Below, piece after piece: positions 1-12,404 of a stretch of 64,000 nucleotides of DNA. A program made the translations under genes and the position numbers. The DNA comes from Desulfovibrio aminophilus DSM 12254. GTDB taxonomy: Bacteria; Desulfobacterota; Desulfovibrionia; Desulfovibrionales; Desulfovibrionaceae. Location: positions 66,646-130,645 of the forward strand of contig NZ_KE383875.1 of the NCBI RefSeq assembly GCF_000422565.1. The letters run 5' to 3'. The notes under the pieces are model-generated. The model had not been told where the DNA came from. It did no database searches and worked only from the letters and a program-made list of their open reading frames with translations. Every line of letters begins with the position of its first letter. Position 1 is the stretch's first letter.

Positions 1-1187
1 ATCGTGCGGTTGAAGCAGGAGAAGGCCTTGCCGAAGCCGTACTTGGGGATCACCAGCACCGAGAGCAGGCCGGAGAAGAAGATGGCCGTGCCCGCGGCCG
101 AGAGCAGGTTCAGGTTGAACACCGCGCCGTAGGGCACGTCCTTGGCCACGATGGGGGCGGTCTTCAGAACGACGTTGTGCAGACCGGGCCAGCTGATCTT
201 GATGAGCAGGATGCCGTCAAGGAACTTCTTCACGCTCTCCAGACCCCAGAGAAGAACCATCACGGCCAGGATGATGTAGGGCGTCCAGGCGCGGAGCACC
301 TCGCCCATGCCGTACTCGCACTTCACGGGTCCGCCCGCGGACGGGGCCTCGTCCGGGAAATGCCACACGTTCTTCGGCTTCCAGACGCGCAGGAAGGCGC
401 CCAGGCCAACGATTGTGATGATGGCCGACATGATGTCGGGCAGATAGGGACCATGATAGTTGGAGAAGATGAACTGGGAGCCGGCGAAGCACACGCCGGC
501 CACGAGCACGGCCGGGAGCACTTCCATGGCGCGCTTGAAGCCGCTCATGGTCACGGCCAGCCAGAGCGGCACGATCACGGACAGGAAGGGCAGCTGACGT
601 CCGCAGATCTGGCTGATCTTCATCACTTCCAGGTCCGAGACCTTGGCCGCCACCACGATCGGGATGCCGATGGCGCCGAAGGCCACGGGCGCGGTGTTGG
701 CGATGAGGCAGATGCCCGCCGCGTAGAGGGGGTTGAAGCCCAGACCCACGAGCATGGCCGCGGTGATGGCCACCGGAGTGCCGAAGCCCGCAGTGCCCTC
801 GATGAAGGAACCGAAGGCGAAGGCCACCAGGATGGCCTGGAGCCGCCGGTCGTCCGTGATGCTCGCCAGGGAGTTCTTGATGATTTCGAACTCCCCGGAC
901 TCAACGGTCATGTTGTAGATCCAGATGGCCGTGATGACGATCCAGACGATGGGGAAGAGGCCGAAGGCCGCGCCGTAGACCGTGGCGTTGAGCGCCAGTC
1001 CGGCGGGCATGCCCCAGGCGAAGATCGCCAGGAGAACGGCCACCAGGGTGGCGACGATGGCGGCCTTGTGGCCCGCCATGCGTTTCACCGCCAGCATGTA
1101 AAAAAGGATGTACAAGGGGATGCCCGCCACCAACGCCGATACCAGGATGCTTCCCAGCGGATTGTAAGCCTGAATCCAGCTTTCCAT
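1..1187 (-). CDS. lctP: L-lactate permease (LctP family), C-terminus cut by window edge
   Basis: Inner-membrane carrier expected to import lactate (and glycolate) with protons. I translated the minus strand from ATG at 1187. It opens MESWIQAYNPLGSILVSALV and stays open to base 1, so about 395 N-terminal residues are present and the rest lies outside the window. The protein is a chain of hydrophobic segments and carries the family stretch GSFIEGTAGFGTPVAI near residue 125. A ribosome site (GGAGG) lies 5 bases before the ATG. It follows por on the same strand after about 120 bp. In Desulfovibrio the same pair starts the lactate-utilisation operon, so lactate dehydrogenase and pta/ackA genes probably lie off the left edge. 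Family assignment is secure; substrate is by synteny. Confidence 0.93.
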   Translation of the reverse strand, partial: MESWIQAYNPLGSILVSALVAGIPLYILFYMLAVKRMAGHKAAIVATLVAVLLAIFAWGMPAGLALNATVYGAAFGLFPIVWIVITAIWIYNMTVESGEFEIIKNSLASITDDRRLQAILVAFAFGSFIEGTAGFGTPVAITAAMLVGLGFNPLYAAGICLIANTAPVAFGAIGIPIVVAAKVSDLEVMKISQICGRQLPFLSVIVPLWLAVTMSGFKRAMEVLPAVLVAGVCFAGSQFIFSNYHGPYLPDIMSAIITIVGLGAFLRVWKPKNVWHFPDEAPSAGGPVKCEYGMGEVLRAWTPYIILAVMVLLWGLESVKKFLDGILLIKISWPGLHNVVLKTAPIVAKDVPYGAVFNLNLLSAAGTAIFFSGLLSVLVIPKYGFGKAFSCFNRT

Positions 1188-1269
1188 AAACTCCTCCAAG
1201 CGGTTGTCGGAAACATCCGCGGGGCCCCCCATGGGTCTTGAGCATCAGGTGATTCCTGCCCGCGAACAA

Positions 1270-1295
1270 GGGGGAGCCGGTCGCCCGGCTCCCCC
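1270..1295 (-). terminator. Hairpin between por and lctP
   Basis: A perfect 11-bp stem (GGGGGAGCCGG / CCGGCTCCCCC) with loop TCGC lies 13 bases past the por stop. The T-run on the minus strand is weak (only TTGTT), so it probably attenuates transcription or stabilises the por mRNA rather than stopping all readthrough into lctP. Confidence 0.6.
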
Positions 1296-1307
1296 GCCCT
1301 TAACCGA

Positions 1308-5027
<3,720 letters not shown>

Positions 5028-5030
5028 CTA

Positions 5031-5045
5031 ACAAGTTCCGTGCCG
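5031..5045 (-). promoter_or_regulatory. Candidate sigma54 (-24/-12) promoter of por
   Basis: On the minus strand the sequence reads CGGCACGGAACTTGT. It fits the consensus TGGCACG-N4-TTGC, with GG and the -12 dinucleotide separated by 10 bases; the -12 element is GT instead of GC. Transcription would start near 5020, giving a leader of about 75 bases. The A/T-rich tract at 5050-5080 just upstream could bend for IHF. The regulator encoded upstream is a sigma54 activator. Confidence 0.65.
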
Positions 5046-5129
5046 CTGATGCTCTTTTTGATTTTACTTTTTATTTCAACGCCTTGATAGGCCGAGGCGA
5101 ATATCCGGGTGAGCGAGGGCGGGGGAATA

Positions 5130-5145
5130 GTCCGATTTTTCGGAC
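5130..5145. promoter_or_regulatory. Palindromic operator 1, proximal (likely LurR site)
   Basis: GTCCGATTTTTCGGAC is a perfect 6-bp inverted repeat with a 4-base A/T spacer. It is centred about 117 bases upstream of the predicted por transcription start, a normal enhancer distance. Two further copies lie at 5258 and 5286. Confidence 0.7.
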
Positions 5146-5257
5146 TGGAGGACCGGTGGAATGAGGACAGACTCTTGAAGAATGAAAGCACATCGAAGGA
5201 GAAATGGGAATCTGAAAGAATCGAGGCGTGACGAAAACAGGTCTTTTCCAGGGATAT

Positions 5258-5273
5258 GTCCGAAAAATCGGAC
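5258..5273. promoter_or_regulatory. Palindromic operator 2 (likely LurR site)
   Basis: GTCCGAAAAATCGGAC is identical, read on the other strand, to the copy at 5130. It is centred 28 bases from the third copy, so the two lie on nearly the same helix face. This pair is the distal part of the por enhancer region. Confidence 0.7.
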
Positions 5274-5285
5274 GGGAAGGCGCCC

Positions 5286-5301
5286 GTCCGAAAAATCGGA
5301 C
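5286..5301. promoter_or_regulatory. Palindromic operator 3 (likely LurR site)
   Basis: GTCCGAAAAATCGGAC is an exact repeat of the 5258 copy. It ends 8 bases before the stop codon of the small gene at 5310-5525, so it sits just past that gene's 3' end. Confidence 0.7.
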
Positions 5302-5309
5302 AAACTCGT

Positions 5310-5525
5310 TCAGGCGAAATGTCTTGTGGAACTGCGCTCGGCCAACATCTTGTCGTCGGTCTCCAAAACCAAGCGCAGCAAGCGCAGAAGCCTGCGTCCG
5401 GTGCTGATGTCCTCGCGCAGGGCCGGTTCCCGCTCGGCGCTCACACTGATGCGCAGGCGGAACCCCGGCCTGCCGGTCTGTTCTGCTTCGTACACTCGGA
5501 AAATGCGGGCGTCGCTGGTGGCCAT
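5310..5525 (-). CDS. Small hypothetical protein between por and lurR
   Basis: A 71-residue soluble protein beginning MATSDARIFRVYEAEQ. The longer reading frame to 5696 overlaps lurR out of frame, so I chose the internal ATG at 5525, which has CAGGAG about 8 bases upstream. The middle reads as a beta hairpin (PGFRLRISVSAE) and is followed by a charged, Leu/Arg-rich helix. I recognise no domain. A small hypothetical gene occupies this slot in the Desulfovibrio lactate locus, which supports it being real. It lies 77 bp after the lurR stop in the same orientation and may share its transcript. Function unknown. Confidence 0.6.
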   Translation of the reverse strand: MATSDARIFRVYEAEQTGRPGFRLRISVSAEREPALREDISTGRRLLRLLRLVLETDDKMLAERSSTRHFA

Positions 5526-5602
5526 GTCCGTTCGCTCCTGTCTGGAGTCCCGGGGGCATCCCGGTCTCCCTTGCCCGATCTTCTTGCACGAGCGATGCCA
5601 AT

Positions 5603-6979
5603 TCAGATGTCCACTCCGTATTTCTTGAGCAGGGCATAGAGGTGGGAGCGGGACAGGCCGGAGACGTCGAGCATCCGGACGATCTCGCCCCCGCACTCAC
5701 GCCGCAGGAGTTCCAGGTATTCCCGCTCCCGCGCTTCCTTGAAGGCCCGCAGGGTGGGCAGGCCGCCCTCGGTAGAAAAGACCACCTCGCCCGACGCTCC
5801 GCGCGACAATTGGGCCCGTGTCACCGCGATGCGCACTTCCTGGGGCAGATGCAGGGCGAACAGCGTCGGCTCATCGCCCGCAGCGATCACGGCCCGTTCC
5901 ATGACGTTGTAGAGTTCGCGCACGTTGCCGGGCCAGGAATAGGCCGCGATGATCTGGGAAAACTCCGAGTCCATGACCTTGGGCGGCCGGCCGTTGTCCG
6001 CGGCCAGGGCCTCCAGGCGGCGGGCGGCCAGGAGCCCCACGTCCTCGATCCGCTCCCGCAGCGGCGGCAGGGTCATATGCACGGTCTTGATGCGGAACAG
6101 GAGATCCTGACGGAAGGCTCCGCGCTCGACCATCTCCTCCAGGTTGCGGTTGGTGGCCGCGATGAGCCGGAAATCACTGGTCACCTCGCGGGACGCGCCC
6201 ACGGGCCGGAAGCGTTTCTCCTGGAGTACGCGCAGGAAGGACTTCTGAATCGACAGGGGCAGTTCGCCGACCTCGTCCAGGAAGAGCGTGCCGCCGTCGG
6301 CCAGCCGGACCAAACCGTCGCGATCGCAATCCGCGCCGGTGAAGGCGCCCTTGCGGTGCCCCAGAAGCGTGCCCTCCACCAGGGACTCGGTGAGCGTGGC
6401 GCAGTCCACCACCACGAAGCTCCCGCCGGCGCGGGAACTGTTGTCGTGGATGGCCCGGGCGAACAGTTCCTTGCCCGTGCCGGTCTCGCCGGTGATGAGC
6501 ACGGCGGCCTGGGACGCGGCGGCCTGGGCCGCCAAGTCGAAGCACTGGCGCATGCGCGACGAGGTGCCCACCAGGCTGGAGAGCTGGATGGGCCGGGGCC
6601 CCTTGGCCCGATTCTTCTCCTGGCGGTATTGCAGGGCCCGCTTGAGCGAAAGCATGGTTTCGCGCACCGGCGCGGGCTTGACCAAATAATCCCAGACTCC
6701 GCCCTGGATGGCCAGTTCGGCGCCGTCCGGGTCGCCCAGACCGGTGAGGATGATGACCTCCGGGGAGTCCGGCAGGGACTTGATGACCGGAAGCGCGTCC
6801 AGGCCGTTGCCGTCGGGCAGGCGCACGTCCAGGAAGACCACGTCGTAGCCGCCGCATCGCGCCTTGGCCAGGCCCTCGCCCAGGCCGGCCGCGGTGTCGC
6901 AAGCCAGGTCCATGCGCCGCACCAGGCTTTCCATGGTGGCCCGGACGTCCGCGTCGTCGTCGATGATCAGGATGTTCAT
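5603..6979 (-). CDS. lurR: Sigma54-dependent response regulator of lactate utilisation
   Basis: An NtrC-type activator of 458 residues. The receiver domain (1-120) keeps the acidic pair DDD at 7-9 and the phosphoacceptor Asp51 in VVFLDVRL. The AAA+ domain (about 145-370) has Walker A GETGTGKE and the sigma54-contacting GAFTGA loop. A Fis-type helix-turn-helix ends the protein (SGLSRSHLYALLKK). The start overlaps the kinase stop by ATGA at 6976-6979, which implies translational coupling. Its position, kinase partner and divergence of function match LurR of Desulfovibrio, which activates the lactate operon. The three palindromes and sigma54 promoter ahead of por are its natural targets. Family is certain; the specific role is by synteny. 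Confidence 0.93.
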   Translation of the reverse strand: MNILIIDDDADVRATMESLVRRMDLACDTAAGLGEGLAKARCGGYDVVFLDVRLPDGNGLDALPVIKSLPDSPEVIILTGLGDPDGAELAIQGGVWDYLVKPAPVRETMLSLKRALQYRQEKNRAKGPRPIQLSSLVGTSSRMRQCFDLAAQAAASQAAVLITGETGTGKELFARAIHDNSSRAGGSFVVVDCATLTESLVEGTLLGHRKGAFTGADCDRDGLVRLADGGTLFLDEVGELPLSIQKSFLRVLQEKRFRPVGASREVTSDFRLIAATNRNLEEMVERGAFRQDLLFRIKTVHMTLPPLRERIEDVGLLAARRLEALAADNGRPPKVMDSEFSQIIAAYSWPGNVRELYNVMERAVIAAGDEPTLFALHLPQEVRIAVTRAQLSRGASGEVVFSTEGGLPTLRAFKEAREREYLELLRRECGGEIVRMLDVSGLSRSHLYALLKKYGVDI

Positions 6980-9900
6980 GGGGCGATCCCCCGCCCGGAT
7001 TCGGCCAGCGCCTCCCGGATGGCCCGGGAGATGTGCCCGCCGTCGTAGGGCTTGAGCAGCAGTTTCTTGATGTTTCCGGCGCCGCCCAGGGCGTCGGCGG
7101 CCCGCTTGCGGCCCGAGACCAGGATCACCGGCATCCCCGGCGCGACGCGGCCGACCTCCTCGGCCAGATCCACGCCGTTGACCTCCGGCATGTCGTAGTC
7201 CGTGACCATGCAGTCGAAGCCGTCCGGGGTCTCGGCCAACGCGGCCAGGGCCCCGGCCGCGTCGCTGCGGGCCGTGACCTCGTACCCCAGGCGGGCGAGC
7301 ACCCTGGGGATGGTCTCCAACTGGTCCTCGTCGTCCTCCACGAACAGGATATGTTCGCCGCGCCCGGGGTAGGCCTCGCGCGGAGCCAGGTCGGCGTCGG
7401 AGGCCTGCTCGAAGCAGGGCAGATAGATATCGAAGGCCGTACGCTCAAAGGGCGTGCTGGAGACCCGGATGGCTCCCTTGTGGACCTTGACGATGCCGTG
7501 GGCCACGGCCAGGCCGAGTCCCGTACCCTCGGCCTTGTCCTTGGTGGTGAAGAAGGGATCGAAGATGAGATCCCGAATCTCCAGGGGAATGCCCGGTCCG
7601 TTGTCCGCGATGCTCAAACGCAGATAGTTCCCGGGTTGCACGCTCAGAGTCCGGGCCCGCTCCCGGCCTATCCGCTCCTCGGTGAGCCCGACCTCGATGC
7701 GCCCGCCGATCTCTCGCAAGGCGTGAAAGGCGTTGGTCACGCAGTTCATGACGATCTGCTGGATCTGGATCGGGTCGGCGAAACTGTGGGTGTGCTTGGC
7801 TTCCAGATGCTCCATGACCACGATGTTGCGGGGCATGGAGGCCCGCACCAGGCCCACCGCATCCCGGATGACCTCGGCCACGTCCGTGGCCTGGAAGCCT
7901 TCCTGGGAAGGCCGCGAGAAAGTCAGAATCTGCTTCACCAGGGCGCTGCCGCGATGGGCCGCCCGAACCACCCTTTCCAGATCGGCCCGGGCCGGGACGC
8001 CCACCGGCAGATCCAGGAGGGCCAGCTCCGTGGAGTTGAGGATTGAGGTCAGGATGTTGTTGAAGTCGTGGGCGATTCCCCCGGCCAGGGTGCCGATGGC
8101 CTCCATCTTTTGGGACTGCTGGAGCTGGCGTTCCAGGTTGGCCTTGAAGGTCACGTCCTCGACCATGCCCTCGAAATGCCGAAGCATGCCGTCCTCGTCC
8201 AGCACCGGGCGGATGTTCACCGTCACCGTGATGTTCCGGCCGTCCTTGCGCTTGAGCCGGGTTTCGAAGCGCACCACCCCGCCGCCCTGCTCGGGCCCGA
8301 TGTTCAGCGCCGCCGCGCGCTCCGGGTCCGCCCGCAGCACGGCCAGAAGGTTCTGATCCGACGCCCGGGCCTCCTCCAGCGTTTCACAGCCGAACATGGT
8401 GGCCAGGGCCTGGTTCACCTCCAGGTAGTCGCCCGCCGGTCCGGCCCGGAAGATGCCCAGGGGGGAGTTCTCGAAGATGCCCCGGTACTTCTCCTCGGCC
8501 GCGCGCAGATCCTCCTCGACGCGGCGCAGGGGCGAAATGTCGTAGATCACGCCCACCAGGCCGCTTTCGGCCCCCGTGGCGTCGAAGTAGGCGGCCTGGT
8601 GCAGGATCACGTCATGCAGCGCGCCATCGGTCGACAGCAGGCGACGTTCCTCACTGAGCACCTGGCCGGGGCGCAGCTCGCGCGGCCCGGCGCCCTCGTC
8701 CAGCTGGGCCAGCCCACCTCCCACGGTTCCCTCCTCGCGCCTCTCGCCGCGCCTGAGTCCGAACCAGCGCTCGAAGGCCGCGTTCCAGCCCCGGTACTGG
8801 CCCGCGCTGCCTTTGTAGTAGATGGGCAGCGGGATGGTGTCGATGAGCAGTTGAAGGAAGGCCACCTGATCCTTGATCCGGCGCTCGATCACCTTGCGGC
8901 GCTTGATGTTGTTCACCAGCGAGACGAGCACCAGGGAAAGGGCCAGGAAACTCACGATGAGGATCCAGAAGACCTGCTTGTTCAGTTCGTAAAAGGTGGG
9001 CGGCTCGTTGATCACGATGCTGCCCTCGGGCAGATCCTCCCGACGGATTTTGAACCTCTCCAGGAGTTCATGGTCGAACATGAAGCGTCCGTAGACCTTC
9101 TTGCCGATGCCCAGCGCGTCCGGGGCCTCGCCCTGAAGGATGCGCAGGGCCAGGCGGGCGGCCAGACGGCCGTGGTCGGCGCCGCGCAGCAGATGCCCGC
9201 CCACGATGCCGTGGCCCAGCAGAAACTCCCAGTTGCTGTAGATCGGCGCGTCGGTCTGAACCGACATCTGACTCAGGATCTCCTGGGTGGAGAAGAACTC
9301 ACCGGACACGTCCTGGTACATGGGAATGAAGTAGATCAGGGTGTCGTCGGGGGCCGCGCGCACCAGGGTCATGAGCTTTCCCAAGTCGTTTTCCGAGACG
9401 AAAGTGAAGGCGAGTCGATCCCTGAGCGCGGGCACGGCCTGCTCCACCTGGGCCCGGATGGCCATGCCGGTGGTCGAACGGTCGCCGACCACGAGCACCT
9501 TGTCGCGGCCCGGATGCAGACGCATGGCCGTGCGCAGGCATTCCTCGGCGTCAATGTTCTCGACCACGCCGGTGACGTTGTGCATGACCTGGGGCAGGCG
9601 CTCCTGCTCGTTGACCCCGCAAAAGACCACCGGAGTGCCGGGAAACAGCTCGTCGCGCACGGACATGACGTAGTTGAAGGCGTCGTTGTCGGCCGCGATG
9701 ACCACATGGAAATGGTGGCGGGCGAACTTGCCCCGAAACAACTCGAGGTACGCTGGCGACAGACTTTCCAGGTCGTGCTTCTTGGCGTCCAGGTACTCGA
9801 TCTGAAGGTCGATGTCCTCGCCGCTTTCATCCAGGCCCGCGCGCACTCCGGCCAGGATGTCGTCGGACCAGGCGTAGCCGTTGTGGTAGGAATTGACGAA

Positions 9901-9993
9901 AAGGATATCCTTCTTGCTCCCCGAGCCGGCGTCCAGGGTGCCCGGAAGCAGGGCCAGAAGGAGCAGGAGCGGAAGCGCCGAGCGGGTCTTCAC
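6976..9993 (-). CDS. Hybrid sensor histidine kinase with periplasmic binding-protein-like sensor
   Basis: Probable partner of LurR. I start it at GTG 9993, where GTGA overlaps the upstream stop by 4 bases and the product begins with a clean signal peptide (KTRSALPLLLLLALL); 1005 residues. The order is a periplasmic ABC-binding-protein-like domain (about 30-310), one membrane helix (about 336-360), and two PAS domains (385-620). A HisKA box follows with GGIAHDFNN near 638, then an HATPase with DNGPGIP and GLGLAVAHG (745-860) and a C-terminal receiver with LFVEDDED and VTDYDMPEVNG (885-1000). The binding-protein-like sensor suggests direct detection of an external small molecule, plausibly lactate. 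Whether phosphate passes through the fused receiver or goes directly to LurR cannot be read from sequence. Confidence 0.9.
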   Translation of the reverse strand: MKTRSALPLLLLLALLPGTLDAGSGSKKDILFVNSYHNGYAWSDDILAGVRAGLDESGEDIDLQIEYLDAKKHDLESLSPAYLELFRGKFARHHFHVVIAADNDAFNYVMSVRDELFPGTPVVFCGVNEQERLPQVMHNVTGVVENIDAEECLRTAMRLHPGRDKVLVVGDRSTTGMAIRAQVEQAVPALRDRLAFTFVSENDLGKLMTLVRAAPDDTLIYFIPMYQDVSGEFFSTQEILSQMSVQTDAPIYSNWEFLLGHGIVGGHLLRGADHGRLAARLALRILQGEAPDALGIGKKVYGRFMFDHELLERFKIRREDLPEGSIVINEPPTFYELNKQVFWILIVSFLALSLVLVSLVNNIKRRKVIERRIKDQVAFLQLLIDTIPLPIYYKGSAGQYRGWNAAFERWFGLRRGERREEGTVGGGLAQLDEGAGPRELRPGQVLSEERRLLSTDGALHDVILHQAAYFDATGAESGLVGVIYDISPLRRVEEDLRAAEEKYRGIFENSPLGIFRAGPAGDYLEVNQALATMFGCETLEEARASDQNLLAVLRADPERAAALNIGPEQGGGVVRFETRLKRKDGRNITVTVNIRPVLDEDGMLRHFEGMVEDVTFKANLERQLQQSQKMEAIGTLAGGIAHDFNNILTSILNSTELALLDLPVGVPARADLERVVRAAHRGSALVKQILTFSRPSQEGFQATDVAEVIRDAVGLVRASMPRNIVVMEHLEAKHTHSFADPIQIQQIVMNCVTNAFHALREIGGRIEVGLTEERIGRERARTLSVQPGNYLRLSIADNGPGIPLEIRDLIFDPFFTTKDKAEGTGLGLAVAHGIVKVHKGAIRVSSTPFERTAFDIYLPCFEQASDADLAPREAYPGRGEHILFVEDDEDQLETIPRVLARLGYEVTARSDAAGALAALAETPDGFDCMVTDYDMPEVNGVDLAEEVGRVAPGMPVILVSGRKRAADALGGAGNIKKLLLKPYDGGHISRAIREALAESGRGIAP

Positions 9994-10736
9994 GGGCGCT
10001 CCCCGGAGCGCCACCAGAAATAAGGCACCCGGACCACCGGATTGGGTGTGGCGTTGTAGAAGTTCTCCAGGTAGGCGTTCACCTCGGCGCGGCCCGCCGT
10101 CCGGGGAAAATCCTCCGGCTCGACCAGCTCAAGCACCACCCGCCGCCGGGGCAGGCCCACGATTCCTGCCGCCGCCAACGCCGCCAACTGCATGGGCAGG
10201 TTGCCCAGGACGTGCGGCTCGCGGCCGAAGCCCCAGCTGAAGCTGCTGCCCCACAGGCCCCGCTGGCGCACCAGGACCACGCGCGCGTCGGGCACGGCCT
10301 TGAGCAGCCGCTCCACGGCCCCGTTGCGGCCCAGGCGCTCCTCGGGCTCTCGCGCCAGGCGGCCGCCGGGATAAAGCAGGACGTTGGCCCCCACCTCCAG
10401 GCTCCGCCGCACCAGCTCCAGGCCCCGGGCCACCTCGCGCATCTCGCGGCGGTTGGGGGCCGTGAGGTCCGGAATGAGCACCGTGCCCACGCGCCGGGCC
10501 ATCCAGCCGATGACCGGCAGATCCGTGCGCTTGCCGTTGGCCAGGGGGATGGGCCGGAAGTCCTTGTGCAGGGAGGACAGGACGATGACCGGATCGATGA
10601 GCGCGGGATGATTGGGCAGGAAGAGTATCTTCCGGTCACCCCGGGCGCGCACGGCTTCCACGCCGCGCACCTCCACCCGGTAACGCAACCAGAGCAGGGC
10701 CTTCACCACCCCTCGCAACATGGCCGTCGAGCCCAT
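9990..10736 (-). CDS. 1-acylglycerol-3-phosphate acyltransferase-like protein (PlsC domain)
   Basis: 248-residue membrane-associated acyltransferase that should transfer a fatty acyl chain to a lysophospholipid or related alcohol. The catalytic block is NHPALIDP (H-x4-D form) near residue 41. The downstream PlsC blocks include YPGGRL in place of the usual FPEGTR. NHPALID variants are common in acyltransferases linked to acyl-ACP ligases, so the acceptor may not be glycerol phosphate. The stop overlaps the GTG start of the sensor kinase by 4 bases, so the kinase and lurR are probably cotranscribed with it. The start is ambiguous between ATG 10736 and ATG 10721, and neither has a strong ribosome site. 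Confidence 0.8.
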   Translation of the reverse strand: MGSTAMLRGVVKALLWLRYRVEVRGVEAVRARGDRKILFLPNHPALIDPVIVLSSLHKDFRPIPLANGKRTDLPVIGWMARRVGTVLIPDLTAPNRREMREVARGLELVRRSLEVGANVLLYPGGRLAREPEERLGRNGAVERLLKAVPDARVVLVRQRGLWGSSFSWGFGREPHVLGNLPMQLAALAAAGIVGLPRRRVVLELVEPEDFPRTAGRAEVNAYLENFYNATPNPVVRVPYFWWRSGERP

Positions 10737-10906
10737 CCCGCGACACTACCCCAAGCCCGGACAAGCCTCAACCGGAACCCCTCCGCCCCGGCCGGGGGCG
10801 TTGCATTGCGGGCGAAAACGGGGCACACCAGACTGCACGCCCCGGCTCCGGCCGGACGAAAAACGAAAAAAACGGCCCCAAGGGCCGGACGTGAAAGGAG
10901 TCGGCC

Positions 10907-12094
10907 ATGCAGGTTCTCTCGTCGCAGGTGAAGGGATACATGGAGCGGTCCTCGTGGATCAGGCGCATGTTCGAGGCGGGCATCGAGCTGAAGAAGAAGC
11001 ACGGCGAAACGGCCGTCTGCGACTTCAGCCTGGGCAACCCGGACCTGCCGCCGCCCGCGGTGGTCTGCGAAGGCCTGCGCGATCTGGCCGAGGAAGCAGG
11101 GCAGCCCTTCGCCTTCGGCTACATGCCGAACTTCGGCTACCCCAAGGTGCGCGAGGCCCTGGCAAAAGAGGTTTCGCGGGAGCAGGGGACGCCGGTCACG
11201 CCCGACTGCCTGGTCATCACCTGCGGCGCGGCCGGAGCCCTGAACGCCTTCTACCGCGCGGCCCTGGACCCCGGCGACGAGGTGATCTGCCCCTCGCCCT
11301 ACTTCGTGGAGTACGGCTTCTACGTCGAAAACCACGGCGGCACGCTCAAGCCCGTGCCCACCACAGCCGACTTCGGCCTGGATCTGGCGGCTCTGGAGGC
11401 GGCCATCACGCCCCTCACCCGGGCCGTGCTCATCAACTCCCCGCACAACCCCACGGGACGGGTATATTCCCGCGAGGAACTGACCGCGCTGGCCGCGCTG
11501 CTGCGCAAGCACTGCGAGGGCCGGACCCGGCCGATCTTCCTCCTGGCCGACGAGCCCTACCGCTTCCTGGCCTTCGACGACGCGGAGGTGCCCTCGCTCC
11601 TGCCGCTCTACGAGCACACCGTGGTGCTCAGCTCCTTCTCCAAGAATCTCTCCCTGGCGGGCGCGCGGGTGGGCTACGCCCTGGTCAACCCGGCCATGCC
11701 CGGCCGCGACGAGATGGTCAACGGCATCACCCTGGCCAACCGCATCCTGGGCTTCGTCAACGCCCCGGCCCTGGCCCAGAAGCTCCTGCTCAAGGCCCTG
11801 GGCAGCCAGGTGGACGTGGATGTCTACCGCCGCCGCCGCGACCTCATGGCCGACGTGCTGCGCGACGCGGGATACGAATTCCACATGCCCAAGGGCGCTT
11901 TCTACTTCTTCCCCCAGGCTCCGGGGGGCGACGACGTGGCGTTCTGCGGGGCTCTGACCGAGGAACTGGTCCTGGCCGTGCCGGGACGAGGTTTCGGCGC
12001 GCCGGGCTACTTCCGGCTGGCCTTCTGCGTGGGCGAGGACGTGATCGAACGTTCGCGCGAGGGCTTCAAGCGGGCCCGGGCGCGTTTCCGCTAG
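10907..12094 (+). CDS. PLP-dependent class I/II aminotransferase
   Basis: 395 residues, fold type I aminotransferase of the AspC group, cytoplasmic. The PLP lysine is Lys246 in SFSKNLSLAGARVGY. NSPHNPTG near 185 binds the cofactor ring region and LADEPYR near 215 supplies the Asp. The N-terminal 30 residues resemble those of bacterial aminotransferases often named aspartate aminotransferase, but the amino donor cannot be decided by eye. AAGGAG sits 8 bases before ATG 10907. The gene stands alone, divergent from plsC, with 170 bp between them where I see no clear promoter. Its stop shares the tetranucleotide CTAG with the convergent small gene at 12091. Confidence 0.9.
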   Translation: MQVLSSQVKGYMERSSWIRRMFEAGIELKKKHGETAVCDFSLGNPDLPPPAVVCEGLRDLAEEAGQPFAFGYMPNFGYPKVREALAKEVSREQGTPVTPDCLVITCGAAGALNAFYRAALDPGDEVICPSPYFVEYGFYVENHGGTLKPVPTTADFGLDLAALEAAITPLTRAVLINSPHNPTGRVYSREELTALAALLRKHCEGRTRPIFLLADEPYRFLAFDDAEVPSLLPLYEHTVVLSSFSKNLSLAGARVGYALVNPAMPGRDEMVNGITLANRILGFVNAPALAQKLLLKALGSQVDVDVYRRRRDLMADVLRDAGYEFHMPKGAFYFFPQAPGGDDVAFCGALTEELVLAVPGRGFGAPGYFRLAFCVGEDVIERSREGFKRARARFR

Positions 12095-12267
12095 CCCAGG
12101 CGGCCGAGCGCCAGGCCTCCGCCAACGGCCGCGAGCAGCCAGAAGACGGTCTTGAGCAGGGCCGCGCAGCGTGTGCCGCGAATGCGGCGAGAGAATCCCT
12201 CGATCCCGGAATCCTCGGGCTGGATGAGGAAACGAGCGAACAGCGTGAAATCGGACGTTGCGGGCAT
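12091..12267 (-). CDS. Small membrane protein (58 residues), hypothetical
   Basis: I found this frame by reading the minus strand: ATG at 12267, preceded 7 bases upstream by GGGAGG, to a TAG at 12091. The N-terminal half is soluble (MPATSDFTLFARFLIQPEDS) and the C-terminal half is one predicted membrane helix (LLKTVFWLLAAVGGGLALG). The stop shares CTAG with the aminotransferase stop. It diverges from the LysR gene, and the 137 bp between them hold both promoters. No function can be inferred; the good ribosome site and the membrane helix are the only support. Confidence 0.5.
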   Translation of the reverse strand: MPATSDFTLFARFLIQPEDSGIEGFSRRIRGTRCAALLKTVFWLLAAVGGGLALGRLG

Positions 12268-12404
12268 GAGGCGCCTCCCGGGCTGGATGTTGGTTCCGAA
12301 CCGAGACTAGCCCGCGCCCGCCTTCCGATCCAATCGCATGATCCGAAGGGGGCCTTCGCTTTTTCCGATTGTCCCGGCCGATGCGGCCGGTATATGAGGT
12401 GGCC

